A stretch of 64,000 bases of DNA from Paludibacter sp. (GTDB lineage: Bacteria > Bacteroidota > Bacteroidia > Bacteroidales > Paludibacteraceae). Shown here in pieces: positions 25,898 through 35,004 of the stretch. The position numbers and the translations under genes were made by a program. The stretch spans positions 1 to 64,000 of the forward strand of contig JAQUYE010000004.1 of the NCBI GenBank assembly GCA_028691965.1, in the 5' to 3' direction. The notes beneath the pieces are model-generated. The model was not told the origin of the DNA and did not search any database. It saw only the letters and a list, made by a program, of their open reading frames with translations. Every line of letters begins with the position of its first letter. Position 1 is the first letter of the stretch.

Positions 25898-26481
25898 TGC
25901 TGGTTGAGATTAAGCCCATAATAAGAGAACTTTCTCATGTACGTTATGATCAGAAAAAGGAACCAGAATCATTTGATGTTTCTGGCTGTTCTGCGACATT
26001 TTATTCACGTCAGGAATTGATTACAAAATGCTTAGGTGAAATTGTCCGCGGTCAGGACAAACACTTTTGGAGTTTTGGAAATTTTAATATGATGAGACTA
26101 ATATTTTGGATATTAGACCAGATAGGTCCCTCTGAAATTATTATGAGTACTTATTCTATATCGCCAAAAACTATTCAGGGCGTAATTAACCGAAGAGAAA
26201 AACAGGTAATAAAAAATATCAGATTTATTGTTGATAATAGAGTTAGATCTATTTCGCCAAAACCTTTCAACTTGCTTGTTGCAAACTTTGATTATAGATG
26301 CATTTCAATTCATGCCAAAGTTGCATGTATTTGGAATGACGATTGGGAAATTACAATTGTTAGTAGTCAAAATGCAACAGATAATCCTAAGATGGAGAGG
26401 GGAGTTATTTATACAGATCATGAAGTATTTAAATTCGATAAGCAAATATTAGAAGATGCATTTAACAGAGGAACAACTTAA
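25897..26481 (+). CDS. Phospholipase D-like nuclease-type protein
   Basis: 194 residues. Near residue 140 is a single HxK motif (ISIHAKVACIW) followed by VSSQNATDNPKMERG, the pattern of PLD/Nuc active sites (HKD); the usual Asp position of HKD is Trp here. One motif per chain means a dimer would form the active site, as in Nuc endonucleases. Unusual inside a packaging operon. Activity is uncertain because of the missing Asp. Confidence 0.65.
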   Translation: MLVEIKPIIRELSHVRYDQKKEPESFDVSGCSATFYSRQELITKCLGEIVRGQDKHFWSFGNFNMMRLIFWILDQIGPSEIIMSTYSISPKTIQGVINRREKQVIKNIRFIVDNRVRSISPKPFNLLVANFDYRCISIHAKVACIWNDDWEITIVSSQNATDNPKMERGVIYTDHEVFKFDKQILEDAFNRGTT

Positions 26482-26731
26482 TATAATCGAAGAAATGGCC
26501 TACCGGCTAATAATACCAAGATTTGTTGCTATTAATATTGAAGTTGATGAAGATGATTTTTTAGAGGAAATTTCACAGCCAGGATCTCAAGTTAGAAAAG
26601 CGTATTACAAAGGACTTATTCGACATGATACCGATTTGAGGGAATCTATTATTAAGGCTGCTCATAATGGTAGTAATCCGGCTCAGGACCAATTAATTCG
26701 ATTGATGAATACTCTTATTTCTGCTTTATGA
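26456..26731 (+). CDS. Small helical protein before the terminases
   Basis: 91 residues, acidic and helical (EEQLNIIEEMAYRLI; SIIKAAHNGSNPAQDQLIRL). The NGSNPAQ-type segment is common in small phage proteins encoded just before terminase genes and resembles DNA-binding terminase accessory proteins. It overlaps the PLD-like gene by 26 bases and the next gene by 4. Confidence 0.6.
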   Translation: MHLTEEQLNIIEEMAYRLIIPRFVAINIEVDEDDFLEEISQPGSQVRKAYYKGLIRHDTDLRESIIKAAHNGSNPAQDQLIRLMNTLISAL

Positions 26732-27516
26732 ATAAAATAAAAATAGCGATTGTAATCCCATGCTGGAAGCGCTCAATAGTTCTGGAATATGTAATGAATC
26801 AATTTGATTTGTTGTATCAGAAGACTCCAAATTATGTCGATGTAATGGTGATTTACGTATTTTCTAAAAATGATCCGGAATTACCGCAAATGCTATTTAA
26901 TTACTTAAAATCAAATCATCAAAGAGATTATATATACTCAGCCAATGAATTTCTTGGACAAAAACTAAATGATGGCATTTGGCTTGCGTTAAATTATAAT
27001 TTTGATTACGTGATGAATTGTGGAAGTGATGATTTGATACATCCTAAATTGTTTGATTTGTACAAAAAACATTTGCTGAATAAAGAGCTTCTTTTTGGAA
27101 TTAACAAGTTGTATTTTTACAAAGACGATCAAGATCCATTGTTTTTTTCAGGGTATAATAAGCCATATGTAGTTGGAGCCGGACGAATGATACACAAAAG
27201 TATCCTTATGCACGTATTTAGTGAATATGGAGGACTTTATTCTAAGGATATAAATAGGGGTATGGATACAATGTCATCTAACAGAATGCATGAAATTGGA
27301 TATGTTGAAAAAACCGTTAATCCCGGCAAATTTCCATACGTAATTGATATAAAATCTAATATTAATATCAATAGTTTTCAAAAGATCAATAGGAGTGGAA
27401 ATGCTACAAAGCATATCGTACCGGCTGATCGTTATTATTTATTTCGTCACTTTAAAATATTGCAAGAATATGAGTTCCAAATCACCAATCTATCAGCCAA
27501 AAAAGTCTTTAGCTGA
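26728..27516 (+). CDS. GT-A type glycosyltransferase-like protein
   Basis: 262 residues. It begins with a GT2-like nucleotide-sugar strand (KIAIVIPCWKRSIVLEYV), has an acidic metal-site candidate in NCGSDDLIHP and a later VGAGRMIHKSIL segment, consistent with a GT-A fold. Encoded in the terminase operon rather than with tail genes. It could modify phage DNA, the virion or the host surface; the sequence does not decide. An ATGA overlap joins it to the previous gene. Confidence 0.65.
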   Translation: MNKIKIAIVIPCWKRSIVLEYVMNQFDLLYQKTPNYVDVMVIYVFSKNDPELPQMLFNYLKSNHQRDYIYSANEFLGQKLNDGIWLALNYNFDYVMNCGSDDLIHPKLFDLYKKHLLNKELLFGINKLYFYKDDQDPLFFSGYNKPYVVGAGRMIHKSILMHVFSEYGGLYSKDINRGMDTMSSNRMHEIGYVEKTVNPGKFPYVIDIKSNININSFQKINRSGNATKHIVPADRYYLFRHFKILQEYEFQITNLSAKKVFS

Positions 27517-28069
27517 ACAGCGTTACGAAGTAATATTAGCTCATATACTCGATCCTGAGAATTCGCCAATACCTGTTGAATATCAGGAACAATTTAACAG
27601 GGTTATATCAGCAGCAAAGATGCTGGATAATTTCCATCCATCATCGGTCATACCAAGATTACAGGCTAAATATCGTATATCCACGCGTCAGGCCAGGACA
27701 GATATACAGTTAAGTCAGGAACTATTTAAGTCTAAACATACGTTTGACTGGGATTATTGGCAGCAATGGCAGCTTAAAGATTTAGTTGATATAATTCGAA
27801 CTTGCAAATTGCAAGGCAAACATAAAGAGAGAGTTGCTGCACATAAGGTTCTACAGCAAGTTATTGGGGAAAAACAGGTCGGAACAGAAGACCCTAAACG
27901 TATGGAGAAGAATGTATACTATATTCAACTTAATAACAATTCAAATACAATCAATATCCCACTTGATAAAGTAAAAGGACTATCATCTAATGAAATACAG
28001 GTAATTGTTGAAGCTATGTCAACTAGTGTCGACACTGACGAACAAATTGCCGAAATACTTGATACATGA
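27470..28069 (+). CDS. terS: Terminase small subunit
   Basis: 199 residues from ATG 27470, chosen over 27395 to limit the overlap with the previous gene to 47 bases. An N-terminal segment with an HTH-like region (VIPRLQAKYRISTRQARTDI) is followed by a helical oligomerisation part and an acidic C-terminus. It overlaps TerL by 4 bases. Assigned by position and HTH pattern. Confidence 0.75.
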   Translation: MSSKSPIYQPKKSLAEQRYEVILAHILDPENSPIPVEYQEQFNRVISAAKMLDNFHPSSVIPRLQAKYRISTRQARTDIQLSQELFKSKHTFDWDYWQQWQLKDLVDIIRTCKLQGKHKERVAAHKVLQQVIGEKQVGTEDPKRMEKNVYYIQLNNNSNTINIPLDKVKGLSSNEIQVIVEAMSTSVDTDEQIAEILDT

Positions 28070-29787
28070 TAAAAGAAGAATTTTGGGAAGAAAACATATC
28101 CCTTAACTCATTTCAAATTAGTGCTCAATTATTCAAAGCTAAGTTGAAGTATCTGATAGCTGGTAGGGCTACCGGAAAATCCTTTATTAATGGTGCTGAA
28201 GTTGATGAAAACGTAAGATTAATGCCACGAGGAATAACATCAGTTACCCAGGATACAATAGGGCAGGCCCTTACTAAAACTTTACCATCTACGTTTAAGT
28301 ATCTTGAAATGCTGGGTTATAAGAAGTATGATCCGAGGACTAAATCTGGCGATTATGTTGTTTGTGGTAAACCTCCAGCACATTTTTATGACCCTTTTGA
28401 AAAAGTAATGAGTCATGAACACATGATTACATTCAGTAATGGGCATGCACTGTATTTATTATCTCAGCTATCAGGTGCACGTGGTCCTAATGCTGATTAC
28501 AACATAACAGACGAAGCTCTTACAATCGACAAAATAAAATTTGACCAGGAGGCAGCTGCAACTAATCGCGGTAATGAAGAGGTTTTTGGATTTAAATCTA
28601 AAAATCCTGTTTATAAACACCATGGTTCTACATTTACGTCGTCGATGGGATACTTACCTGAACATAAATGGCTGACAGAGCCGGCAAAATATTACGAAGA
28701 TGAAGCAGGTATTCGCTTATTTGAGGTCTGGAATAAAATTGTTAATCTACAGCTGCAGCTAATAAAAGCTAAGCTAGATAATGAACAGATATTGGCTATT
28801 GAGCTGTGGAAAGAAACAATCCGTTTGCGAAAAGAAATAACACCATTTGTTTCAAAAGATGGTATTCTTTTTATGCTTTCCAATGCTTTTGATAATGTGC
28901 ATAATATTGGATTTTCCTACATAACTAAAATGTACCAGGTAATGGATCTGGTTACATTTATGATCGAAATACTTAATTATTTTATTGATAAAGTAACTGA
29001 CTGTTACTATTCAATTGATGATAGACATGTGTATTATAAGGCTGATAACGATGATTATATACGTGGAATTGCAGATGATAATAACTTTGACTGGGATGCT
29101 CTACAGAATAGACATTCATTATATGATGCAGACTGTGATGCTAATAAAGCTATAGAAATAACTCCCGACTGGGGTTCTAAGATATCGCTAATCGAAGTAT
29201 CTCAGGAGAGTATGTATGATTACGTTACAGGACTTATAACGCCATGCGATAATAATATTAACGAATTCTTTGTTAAGCCTGATGATAACCCTGATACTAT
29301 GATCAATGCTTTAATTGACAAGTTCTGTGATTATTATCGTCACCATAAAAAGAAAGTAGTTATATACACAGTCGATACATATGGTGATATAGTACTGGCC
29401 AGCTCAAAGAAAACCTATAATCAGCATGCTATATATCGCTTAGAGCGCAACAAGTGGAAGGTGATAGTACGTAAGCATCCAGGGAAAGAACCACCTCATA
29501 ATGATAAGTATTTGCTATGGAGATATATGCTAAATGAGACTGACCCTAAGTTGCCTCGTAAACGTTTTAACGGCACCAGGTGTAAGTATACATTGATATC
29601 CATGAATAATACATCAGTTATTCAAAAGACTGATGGTAAATTTCAGAAAAATAAAAAAAGCGAAGCACAAAGTTCTGTACTACCGGAAGAAGCTACTCAT
29701 TTTGGAGATGCAGTTGACAAACGAATATGGACTAAGTATGGTGCTCAGCTACGCAAGGACTCTACCTTTGTTTCCCCAAGATTATAG
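28066..29787 (+). CDS. terL: Terminase large subunit
   Basis: 573 residues. Walker A AGRATGKS near residues 31-38, Walker B with catalytic Glu in YNITDEAL near 145-150, and a C-terminal RNase H-like nuclease with acidic residues in ITPDWGSK, YTVDTYGD and FGDAVDKR. It packages DNA into the prohead. The gene ends the block; about 510 non-coding bases follow. Confidence 0.92.
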   Translation: MIKEEFWEENISLNSFQISAQLFKAKLKYLIAGRATGKSFINGAEVDENVRLMPRGITSVTQDTIGQALTKTLPSTFKYLEMLGYKKYDPRTKSGDYVVCGKPPAHFYDPFEKVMSHEHMITFSNGHALYLLSQLSGARGPNADYNITDEALTIDKIKFDQEAAATNRGNEEVFGFKSKNPVYKHHGSTFTSSMGYLPEHKWLTEPAKYYEDEAGIRLFEVWNKIVNLQLQLIKAKLDNEQILAIELWKETIRLRKEITPFVSKDGILFMLSNAFDNVHNIGFSYITKMYQVMDLVTFMIEILNYFIDKVTDCYYSIDDRHVYYKADNDDYIRGIADDNNFDWDALQNRHSLYDADCDANKAIEITPDWGSKISLIEVSQESMYDYVTGLITPCDNNINEFFVKPDDNPDTMINALIDKFCDYYRHHKKKVVIYTVDTYGDIVLASSKKTYNQHAIYRLERNKWKVIVRKHPGKEPPHNDKYLLWRYMLNETDPKLPRKRFNGTRCKYTLISMNNTSVIQKTDGKFQKNKKSEAQSSVLPEEATHFGDAVDKRIWTKYGAQLRKDSTFVSPRL

Positions 29788-30299
29788 ATTTTATTTATTT
29801 TGATTCAATGTACACGCTGATATTAAAATTCTTCGTGCACAGGACTGCCCCCCCGACTGGCTGTCATATTTCCTGAAATTGTGCGGGTTTCGTTGCTGTC
29901 GGGTACAGGGCGGGGGGTAGTTTGTAAACAAACATACCGACATAGTCGGATTTTTACATCTTATCTAATTTGCTTTATGATACATATATATGTTGTTTTT
30001 AACATATATTATTATTTTGTGAAAAAATCGCTCATACAAACTGAATTTAATTAGCTGTTTTTATTTTCTGAAGTTTGTAATCAAAATATATTTTTTAGTC
30101 TTAAATGCTCAGTTAAACTTGTACCCGTTCTCATATTTTGTGATACAATATTGTTTTGAATTTTATATATGCCTGTTATACTGTGTGTTACACTTGTTTT
30201 ATATCTTTTAATTTTGTATCTTTACTATGTAAATAAGAGATTTACAAACAATTAAACATTAAGAACTGGCGGCAACAGTATAAAATCGGCATCAGAATA
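29788..30299. other. Non-coding stretch after terminase
   Basis: No credible gene. A G/C-rich inverted repeat pairs 29844-29855 with 29911-29921 (long C run against G run), and a smaller GTTTGT/ACAAAC palindrome lies near 29920-29933. The rest is AT-rich, with a weak TATCTTTA -7-like box about 80 bases before radC. The hairpin may end the terminase transcript. Confidence 0.5.
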
Positions 30300-30752
30300 A
30301 TGACTACTTATAAATCAAAGCTTCCTGAAATTTCTTTAAAGTACAAAACAGGTGAAATTTACAAAACAAAAATTCAGTCCTCAACAGACCTGTTTAATGT
30401 AATGTATAAAATGTTCAATTCCGATACAATAGAATACAGCGAAGAGGTAATAGTACTATTTCTTAACAATGCAAATAACACAATAGGATGGATGAAACAT
30501 AGCTCCGGCGGAACTTGTCATACTATTGTTGATATTAAAATAATCCTAGCTACAGCTTTACAGTGTGGCGCCAGTTGTGTGACTCTTGCACATAACCACC
30601 CGAGTGGACAGACCTTTCCAAGTCGTGAGGATGATAAGGTGACAGCCAGGCTCAAAGCAGGCTGTGAGGCCATTGGAATAAGGCTACTAGACCATATAAT
30701 TGTTTGCTCCGAATCTACATATTATTCTTATTGTGATGATGCAAAAATCTAA
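30300..30752 (+). CDS. RadC-like JAB domain protein
   Basis: 150 residues, only the JAMM/JAB part of RadC without the helix-hairpin-helix. The metal motif is clear: LAHNHPSGQTFPSREDD (His-x-His-Pro-Ser-Gly ... Ser ... Asp), preceded by the conserved acidic strand EEVIVLFLNN. Such short RadC proteins are common in mobile elements of Bacteroidota; their role is not settled (not simply DNA repair). It stands alone between two blocks. Confidence 0.88.
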   Translation: MTTYKSKLPEISLKYKTGEIYKTKIQSSTDLFNVMYKMFNSDTIEYSEEVIVLFLNNANNTIGWMKHSSGGTCHTIVDIKIILATALQCGASCVTLAHNHPSGQTFPSREDDKVTARLKAGCEAIGIRLLDHIIVCSESTYYSYCDDAKI

Positions 30753-30813
30753 ATAATGATTTTGTAGGTAAATGTACCCTGGCTTTGTATAAGTCGGGGC
30801 ACATTTTTATCGT

Positions 30814-30893
30814 CTACTTTTTTGTCGCGTCAAAAAAGTAGCAAAAAAGACGCCTTTGCCCTTATTGGGCAATAAATAGGAAGTATTTTTTTT
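30814..30893 (+). terminator. Hairpins between radC and portal block
   Basis: A perfect 11-base inverted repeat (30814-30824/30831-30841), then a short TTGCCC/GGGCAA hairpin (30856-30872) and a T run that leads into promoter P3. One or both probably end transcription from radC. Confidence 0.55.
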
Positions 30894-30894
30894 G

Positions 30895-30930
30895 TGTCCT
30901 TTTCTTGTGAAATGGATGTAAATAAATTTG
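30895..30930 (+). promoter_or_regulatory. Late phage promoter P3
   Basis: TGTCCTTTT 30895-30903, 19 bases, TAAATTTG 30923-30930; ATG 20 bases later at 30951. Upstream in-frame starts (30894, 30912) lie inside the promoter. Confidence 0.85.
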
Positions 30931-30950
30931 TATCGAATAATAATGTCTAT

Positions 30951-32021
30951 ATGATTGAAATACGTTTTCCAACAAGTAGTTTAACTTCTGAATATGGTGA
31001 TATAATACTTGGCTCAGTTATCGAAAAACTGAGCCTGGAAATATCGTATAATGAAACAGTTATACTCGAAGAAGATTATTTCCCGGATGACAATGGAAAG
31101 GTAGTAATCCGTGATATTGGCAAAGTTGCTTCAATGTATTTTTCAAACACTGATATTGATCTGGTTAATAGAAATGGGATTGTAACTTTTACAATTAAGT
31201 TGACAGAAAATACAGCTCCTGTTGATGTTGTAATAAAAGATGTTGTGTTTTATTTGTCTACGATTGATTACAAGGGCACTATTAATACTGATCAATTGAT
31301 TTCGATGCCATTAACCCGATCGCCTTTAAAATCAACAGGTCCTGGAAGGAAAGAATATATTTCATTTTTTGGCAATGCTGATGTGACAGTGTATGCTGTA
31401 TATTCTGATGGCAATCGTGACGTTTCAAAGACTCTTTCAGCGTTTAATACTTTGGTCAGTGTTGATAGTATTTATCGTATTGATGTATCTCCGGAAGTTA
31501 TTGCCGGTTTAATAGGTTGTCCTATTAGTAACCTGGTATATTACAGCGTATATACCAATGCTAATACAATTGTAAAATATGTGATGGATCACCGGGGATT
31601 CACCAGTAAAACAACTTTTATTTTCCTGAATAATTTTGGTGCTACTGAGACTATTACGATGATAGGTCATCAGGTCCGTGATAATAGTTGGAATCGCGAA
31701 TTTGGTGTTGTATATGATAAAATGCTCATCAGTTCAGCTGACAAAGAAGATCTTATTACAGTCAATACAGGTTATTTGCTGCCTGGTATGGCTGATGTTA
31801 TCGATGACTTATTGAGTTCGAAAGAGGTTGCCGTAATTGATGGTGATGTAATTGTTCCAGTGGTGATCATTGATGAGGATTTTAAAAGAGATACGCATAA
31901 AAATGCTCCTAAAACGTATGAAATCACCTATCGGGTTGCTTCTAATACTCCTTATTCGAAGTATGTACCATTAGCAAGATTAGGTGTGTTTGATGAATCT
32001 TTTGATAATACATTCGATTAA
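30951..32021 (+). CDS. Phage structural protein, unknown
   Basis: 356 residues from ATG 30951, the first start downstream of P3. Beta-rich throughout, with repeating hydrophobic strands and no signal peptide; no family recognised. It is the first gene of the portal block, so a virion or head-tail component is likely. Confidence 0.7.
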   Translation: MIEIRFPTSSLTSEYGDIILGSVIEKLSLEISYNETVILEEDYFPDDNGKVVIRDIGKVASMYFSNTDIDLVNRNGIVTFTIKLTENTAPVDVVIKDVVFYLSTIDYKGTINTDQLISMPLTRSPLKSTGPGRKEYISFFGNADVTVYAVYSDGNRDVSKTLSAFNTLVSVDSIYRIDVSPEVIAGLIGCPISNLVYYSVYTNANTIVKYVMDHRGFTSKTTFIFLNNFGATETITMIGHQVRDNSWNREFGVVYDKMLISSADKEDLITVNTGYLLPGMADVIDDLLSSKEVAVIDGDVIVPVVIIDEDFKRDTHKNAPKTYEITYRVASNTPYSKYVPLARLGVFDESFDNTFD

Positions 32022-32022
32022 T

Positions 32023-32310
32023 ATGGTGGTTAAAGTAAAAAATATTAGAAGAAATATGATGCTAAAGGAGCTGGATATTAAATGGCTGCCTGGCGGAATT
32101 AGAAATATATTTTCAATCAAATTTGTCAATAAAAAAGGAAATATACATTTTTTCCCACGGGCATACGCAACCGGTTTGAATTATTCAGTTTCGGATTCGC
32201 GCCAACGTGGAATTCAGGAATGTGATGAAAGAGGAAAACCAATTGGTCATATTTATCCGGTAGGGATTGATTTGATTTTGATGTTTAATAACATGGAAGT
32301 AATACTTTAA
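32023..32310 (+). CDS. Small phage structural-block protein
   Basis: 95 residues from ATG 32023, one base after the previous stop; an earlier in-frame ATG would overlap the upstream gene. Basic N-terminus, then strands (IFSIKFVNKKGNIHFFPRAY). Not recognised. Probably a connector or accessory of the portal gene 3 bases downstream. Confidence 0.6.
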   Translation: MVVKVKNIRRNMMLKELDIKWLPGGIRNIFSIKFVNKKGNIHFFPRAYATGLNYSVSDSRQRGIQECDERGKPIGHIYPVGIDLILMFNNMEVIL

Positions 32311-32313
32311 ATT

Positions 32314-33678
32314 ATGGATATTCTGTTCAATAAAGATGGCGCACCCTTGATGCTTTCGGCGAAAAGCTTTTTTGCTGCAACGACCGGAGTGCCAAAAGAA
32401 GCTCTGGACGAAATTAAGAAAAAGCAAAAAAAAGTTGCTGACACCAAAACGGATCAGGATTTTACACGTCTCGACGGTATTGAACTGCTTTCGTGGGGAT
32501 CTAATAACGACTTTCCTCAGTGGGCCGATAAGATCATTACGTCAACAAGCGTGTTGAATTCGGGGCTGAAGTTTATCAGAAACTTTACGCTTGGACAGGG
32601 AATATTTGCGTGTAAAGTTGTTGGGTATGATCCAGATGGTAATGAAATACTTGAGCAGTATCCGGATCCGGCACCACAACAATTGGTGAATTCGCCTAAA
32701 ATAAGACGGTATATGGAAAAAGCCGGTAGGGATTATTTTAAATACGGCTCGTCGGCTGTTCAATTAATTCCAAATGTTGATGGGGATAAAGTTGTTGGTT
32801 TGAATCCTATCAATGCTTATTTTTTTCGCCTTAGTACACGTGATGTTAAGACAGGTGCAGAAAAATGTATTATTTCGGGTAAATTTCCGGACAATCCATC
32901 AAAAAGCGAATTTGAAGCCATAGACGTGCTGATGGATTATGATGCAGAACTCGATCTTGATCTTCGCCGGTATAATGGTAAAGGAAAAGAAAGTGTAATA
33001 TTTATGATTCGGGACTCGTGGAGCAATAAAGATACCTACTCGGAACCGGTGTGGTTGTCGGCTTACTTGGCCGGCTGGATTGATATCGCTAAGTCGGTAC
33101 CAACTTATCTGCAGAAGGTATATAAGAATCAGGCAACGTGGAAATGGCATATACAGATACCGTATAAATTTTGGGACCGGAAGTTTCCACTGGCTGAATT
33201 TGATGATGTTACAAAACGCCAGGAGGCGATAGAAAAATATATGGATGATATTGAAACAAATCTTCTAGGGTCTGAAAATGCTGAGAAGCCTTTGTTTACT
33301 TTTTATGAGTCGAACGACAATGGCAAGATTGAAGAGGAGTGGAAAATCACGCCGTTGGATAATAAGTCGAAGGAGGGCGATAAGCTGGTGACTTCGGCTG
33401 CTGCAAATAGTGAAATATTGTTTGCATTGATGATTAATCCTAATGTTCTTGGTGCGGGTATGCCGGGCGGAACTTATGCCGGTAATCAAGGGGGAAGCAA
33501 TATTCGTGAAGCATTTTTGGTAAATGTGGCAAACGCCTGGGTTGATCGGCAGAACCTGCTTGATCCAATTGAAATTACGCTACGTTACAATGGCTATTCG
33601 GACATTGTGTTACGATACAGAAATACTGTGCTGACAACCCTTGATAAAGGCGCTGGAACAAAAAAGACTTTATCCTAG
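32314..33678 (+). CDS. Portal protein
   Basis: 454 residues. The segment LLSWGSNNDFPQWADKIITS and the following VLNSGLKFIRNF helix, the central YFKYGSSAVQLIPN strand and the long C-terminal helical part match portal proteins of Bacteroidota phages. It forms the dodecameric ring for packaging and tail joining. Being separated from terminase by radC and 0.5 kb is unusual. A terminator follows. Confidence 0.82.
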   Translation: MDILFNKDGAPLMLSAKSFFAATTGVPKEALDEIKKKQKKVADTKTDQDFTRLDGIELLSWGSNNDFPQWADKIITSTSVLNSGLKFIRNFTLGQGIFACKVVGYDPDGNEILEQYPDPAPQQLVNSPKIRRYMEKAGRDYFKYGSSAVQLIPNVDGDKVVGLNPINAYFFRLSTRDVKTGAEKCIISGKFPDNPSKSEFEAIDVLMDYDAELDLDLRRYNGKGKESVIFMIRDSWSNKDTYSEPVWLSAYLAGWIDIAKSVPTYLQKVYKNQATWKWHIQIPYKFWDRKFPLAEFDDVTKRQEAIEKYMDDIETNLLGSENAEKPLFTFYESNDNGKIEEEWKITPLDNKSKEGDKLVTSAAANSEILFALMINPNVLGAGMPGGTYAGNQGGSNIREAFLVNVANAWVDRQNLLDPIEITLRYNGYSDIVLRYRNTVLTTLDKGAGTKKTLS

Positions 33679-33721
33679 TTTTCCTTGCTTTTCTTTTCTT
33701 CTTGTTTTGCTAAGTGTGACG

Positions 33722-33753
33722 AAATACGCCTGACTGTGAAGTTAGGCGTATTT
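33722..33753 (+). terminator. Terminator of the portal block
   Basis: Perfect 10-base arms (33722-33731/33744-33753) with a 12-base loop and T-rich flank. Confidence 0.8.
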
Positions 33754-33800
33754 GTGTTTTATAACAGGTAATACTTGCAATTATATCTAATATGATATAT

Positions 33801-33808
33801 TACCTTTG
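33801..33808 (+). promoter_or_regulatory. -7 box for the XRE-lipoprotein pair
   Basis: TACCTTTG, host consensus, 19 bases before the ATG at 33828. The best -33 candidate (CTTG 33774-33777) is 23 bases away, so the promoter may be weak or regulated. It is not of the TGTCC type, so the pair can be expressed in the lysogen. Confidence 0.6.
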
Positions 33809-33827
33809 GTCCGTAAATTTAGTTATT

Positions 33828-34025
33828 ATGAATACAAGAGTCGCGATAGGTAATAAAATAGCAGAAATTCGTAACCAGAAAAAAATGAGCCAACAGGAGT
33901 TGGCCGACTTAACTGGTTTAACTCAAAATAATATATCCAGGATAGAACAGGGAAAGTATTCATTCGGGATTGATATTTTATTCCGAATCGTTGATGTTTT
34001 GGGTAAGAATGTTGAAATTGTATGA
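33828..34025 (+). CDS. XRE-family HTH regulator
   Basis: 65 residues, only the HTH: IGNKIAEIRNQKKMSQQEL, LTGLTQNNISRIEQGKYSFG. ATG 33828 is chosen because an earlier in-frame start (33792) lies upstream of the -7 box. It overlaps the next gene's first possible start as ATGA. Likely regulates its own pair. Confidence 0.85.
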   Translation: MNTRVAIGNKIAEIRNQKKMSQQELADLTGLTQNNISRIEQGKYSFGIDILFRIVDVLGKNVEIV

Positions 34026-34039
34026 TTAATTTTAATGCT

Positions 34040-34486
34040 ATGAAGAAAGTTATTTATGGTTTAATTGTCATTGTATTTTGGAGTTGTACGTCTACTAACA
34101 AGATATCGTATCAACTTAATTCTCTTTATGTTGATTATAACGAATATCATGAAAAAGGATTCTTTGTATCCGAATCTAATTCTGTTAGTTTTGATTATCA
34201 GTCAATTGGTAGTATTATAGTTCAATCAAGGGAGGGATTTGAAATAGTGGGTTCGACTTTGTCGGCTGGTTTTAACAAGTATGGCTCTGTATCAGAGATT
34301 GAGGTACCAAAGTATGGAAAGTATAAAAACGCATCACTAAAAGAGGCATTTGATGAACTATATAAAATTGCCCTGGAGAAAGGTGCTAATGGAGTAATCA
34401 ATTTTAAATCGGAGTACAGAGCATATAACCCTGAATACAATAATCTGGAGATATGGGTATTAACCGGTATGTTGATAAAAATGTAG
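34040..34486 (+). CDS. Small lipoprotein, moron candidate
   Basis: 148 residues from MKKVIYGLIV, a lipoprotein signal with cysteine in VFWSC; an ATG at 34022 that overlaps the XRE stop is the alternative start. The C-terminal half (LYKIALEKGANGVINFKSEY) resembles YbjQ/UPF0145-like domains. Inserted with a regulator and its own host-type promoter among late genes, it looks like a moron that alters the lysogen surface, for example superinfection exclusion. That role is inference. Confidence 0.65.
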   Translation: MKKVIYGLIVIVFWSCTSTNKISYQLNSLYVDYNEYHEKGFFVSESNSVSFDYQSIGSIIVQSREGFEIVGSTLSAGFNKYGSVSEIEVPKYGKYKNASLKEAFDELYKIALEKGANGVINFKSEYRAYNPEYNNLEIWVLTGMLIKM

Positions 34487-34533
34487 GTTTTACAGTTGCG
34501 TATTATTAATTTAATAAAATAACTGTCGAAATA

Positions 34534-34565
34534 TTTGGTAGATTAAAATCTTATTTTAATCTTTG
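34534..34565 (+). promoter_or_regulatory. Promoter of the structured leader
   Basis: TTTG 34534-34537, 20 bases, AATCTTTG 34558-34565 (one mismatch to TAnnTTTG). The expected start, 5-8 bases on, falls at the beginning of the left arm of the structured RNA. Confidence 0.6.
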
Positions 34566-34568
34566 CAG

Positions 34569-34762
34569 TGCGTAATGATTTAATAGGCTGGTATACCAGC
34601 TCCACTGCATCAACTGCACGTGGATTTTTTATTGGAATATAACACATTAAGGGCGGTGCCCTTTCCGAGCCGGTTAGCCCGGTATCAGCCTATTGGTCGT
34701 TACGCAGCGGAAAGTGAGCACCGCTTCTTTTGTGCTCTAAAATCTAAAAATGCGTAACGACC
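34569..34762 (+). ncRNA. Structured leader RNA with alternative pairings
   Basis: Left arm 34569-34590 pairs with 34686-34706 (about 18 of 21 positions). The 3' part of that middle arm, 34695-34706, pairs perfectly instead with 34751-34762, right before the ATG at 34765. Inside are a 14-base palindrome (34587-34600), a GGGC/GCCC hairpin, and GAGCAC/GTGCTC (34718-34739). The two long pairings exclude each other, as in an attenuator or riboswitch. No known Rfam class recognised. Confidence 0.6.
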
Positions 34763-34764
34763 TC

Positions 34765-35004
34765 ATGAAAACAAAAACAACACAGTTCGGATCCACTCCG
34801 GAAAGAATTGAAAAAACAAAAGAGCTTGACACTAAACAGGCTTTGGAATTATTAAAGTATCTTTACCTGCAGGTTCGCAAGGAACTTAAGACAACACCTT
34901 CAACATCGGTACATGCCATTCGTAACGTTGATACTACTGCGTTAAATTTTAAAAGTAATGGGTTCGAGCTACATATCATTGCAATGGAAGGAGGTGAGTT
35001 ATGA
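34765..35004 (+). CDS. Small phage protein under the structured leader
   Basis: 79 residues from ATG 34765 (ATG 34750 is possible but lies within the pairing arm). Helical and charged with KELDTKQALELLKYLYLQV, not recognised. Stop overlaps the next start (ATGA). First of three small genes. Confidence 0.6.
   Translation: MKTKTTQFGSTPERIEKTKELDTKQALELLKYLYLQVRKELKTTPSTSVHAIRNVDTTALNFKSNGFELHIIAMEGGEL

Noticed and set aside
30814-30841. Insertion-sequence end or integron site
   Set aside because: Just an 11-bp inverted repeat without transposase or direct target repeats; more likely a transcription terminator.
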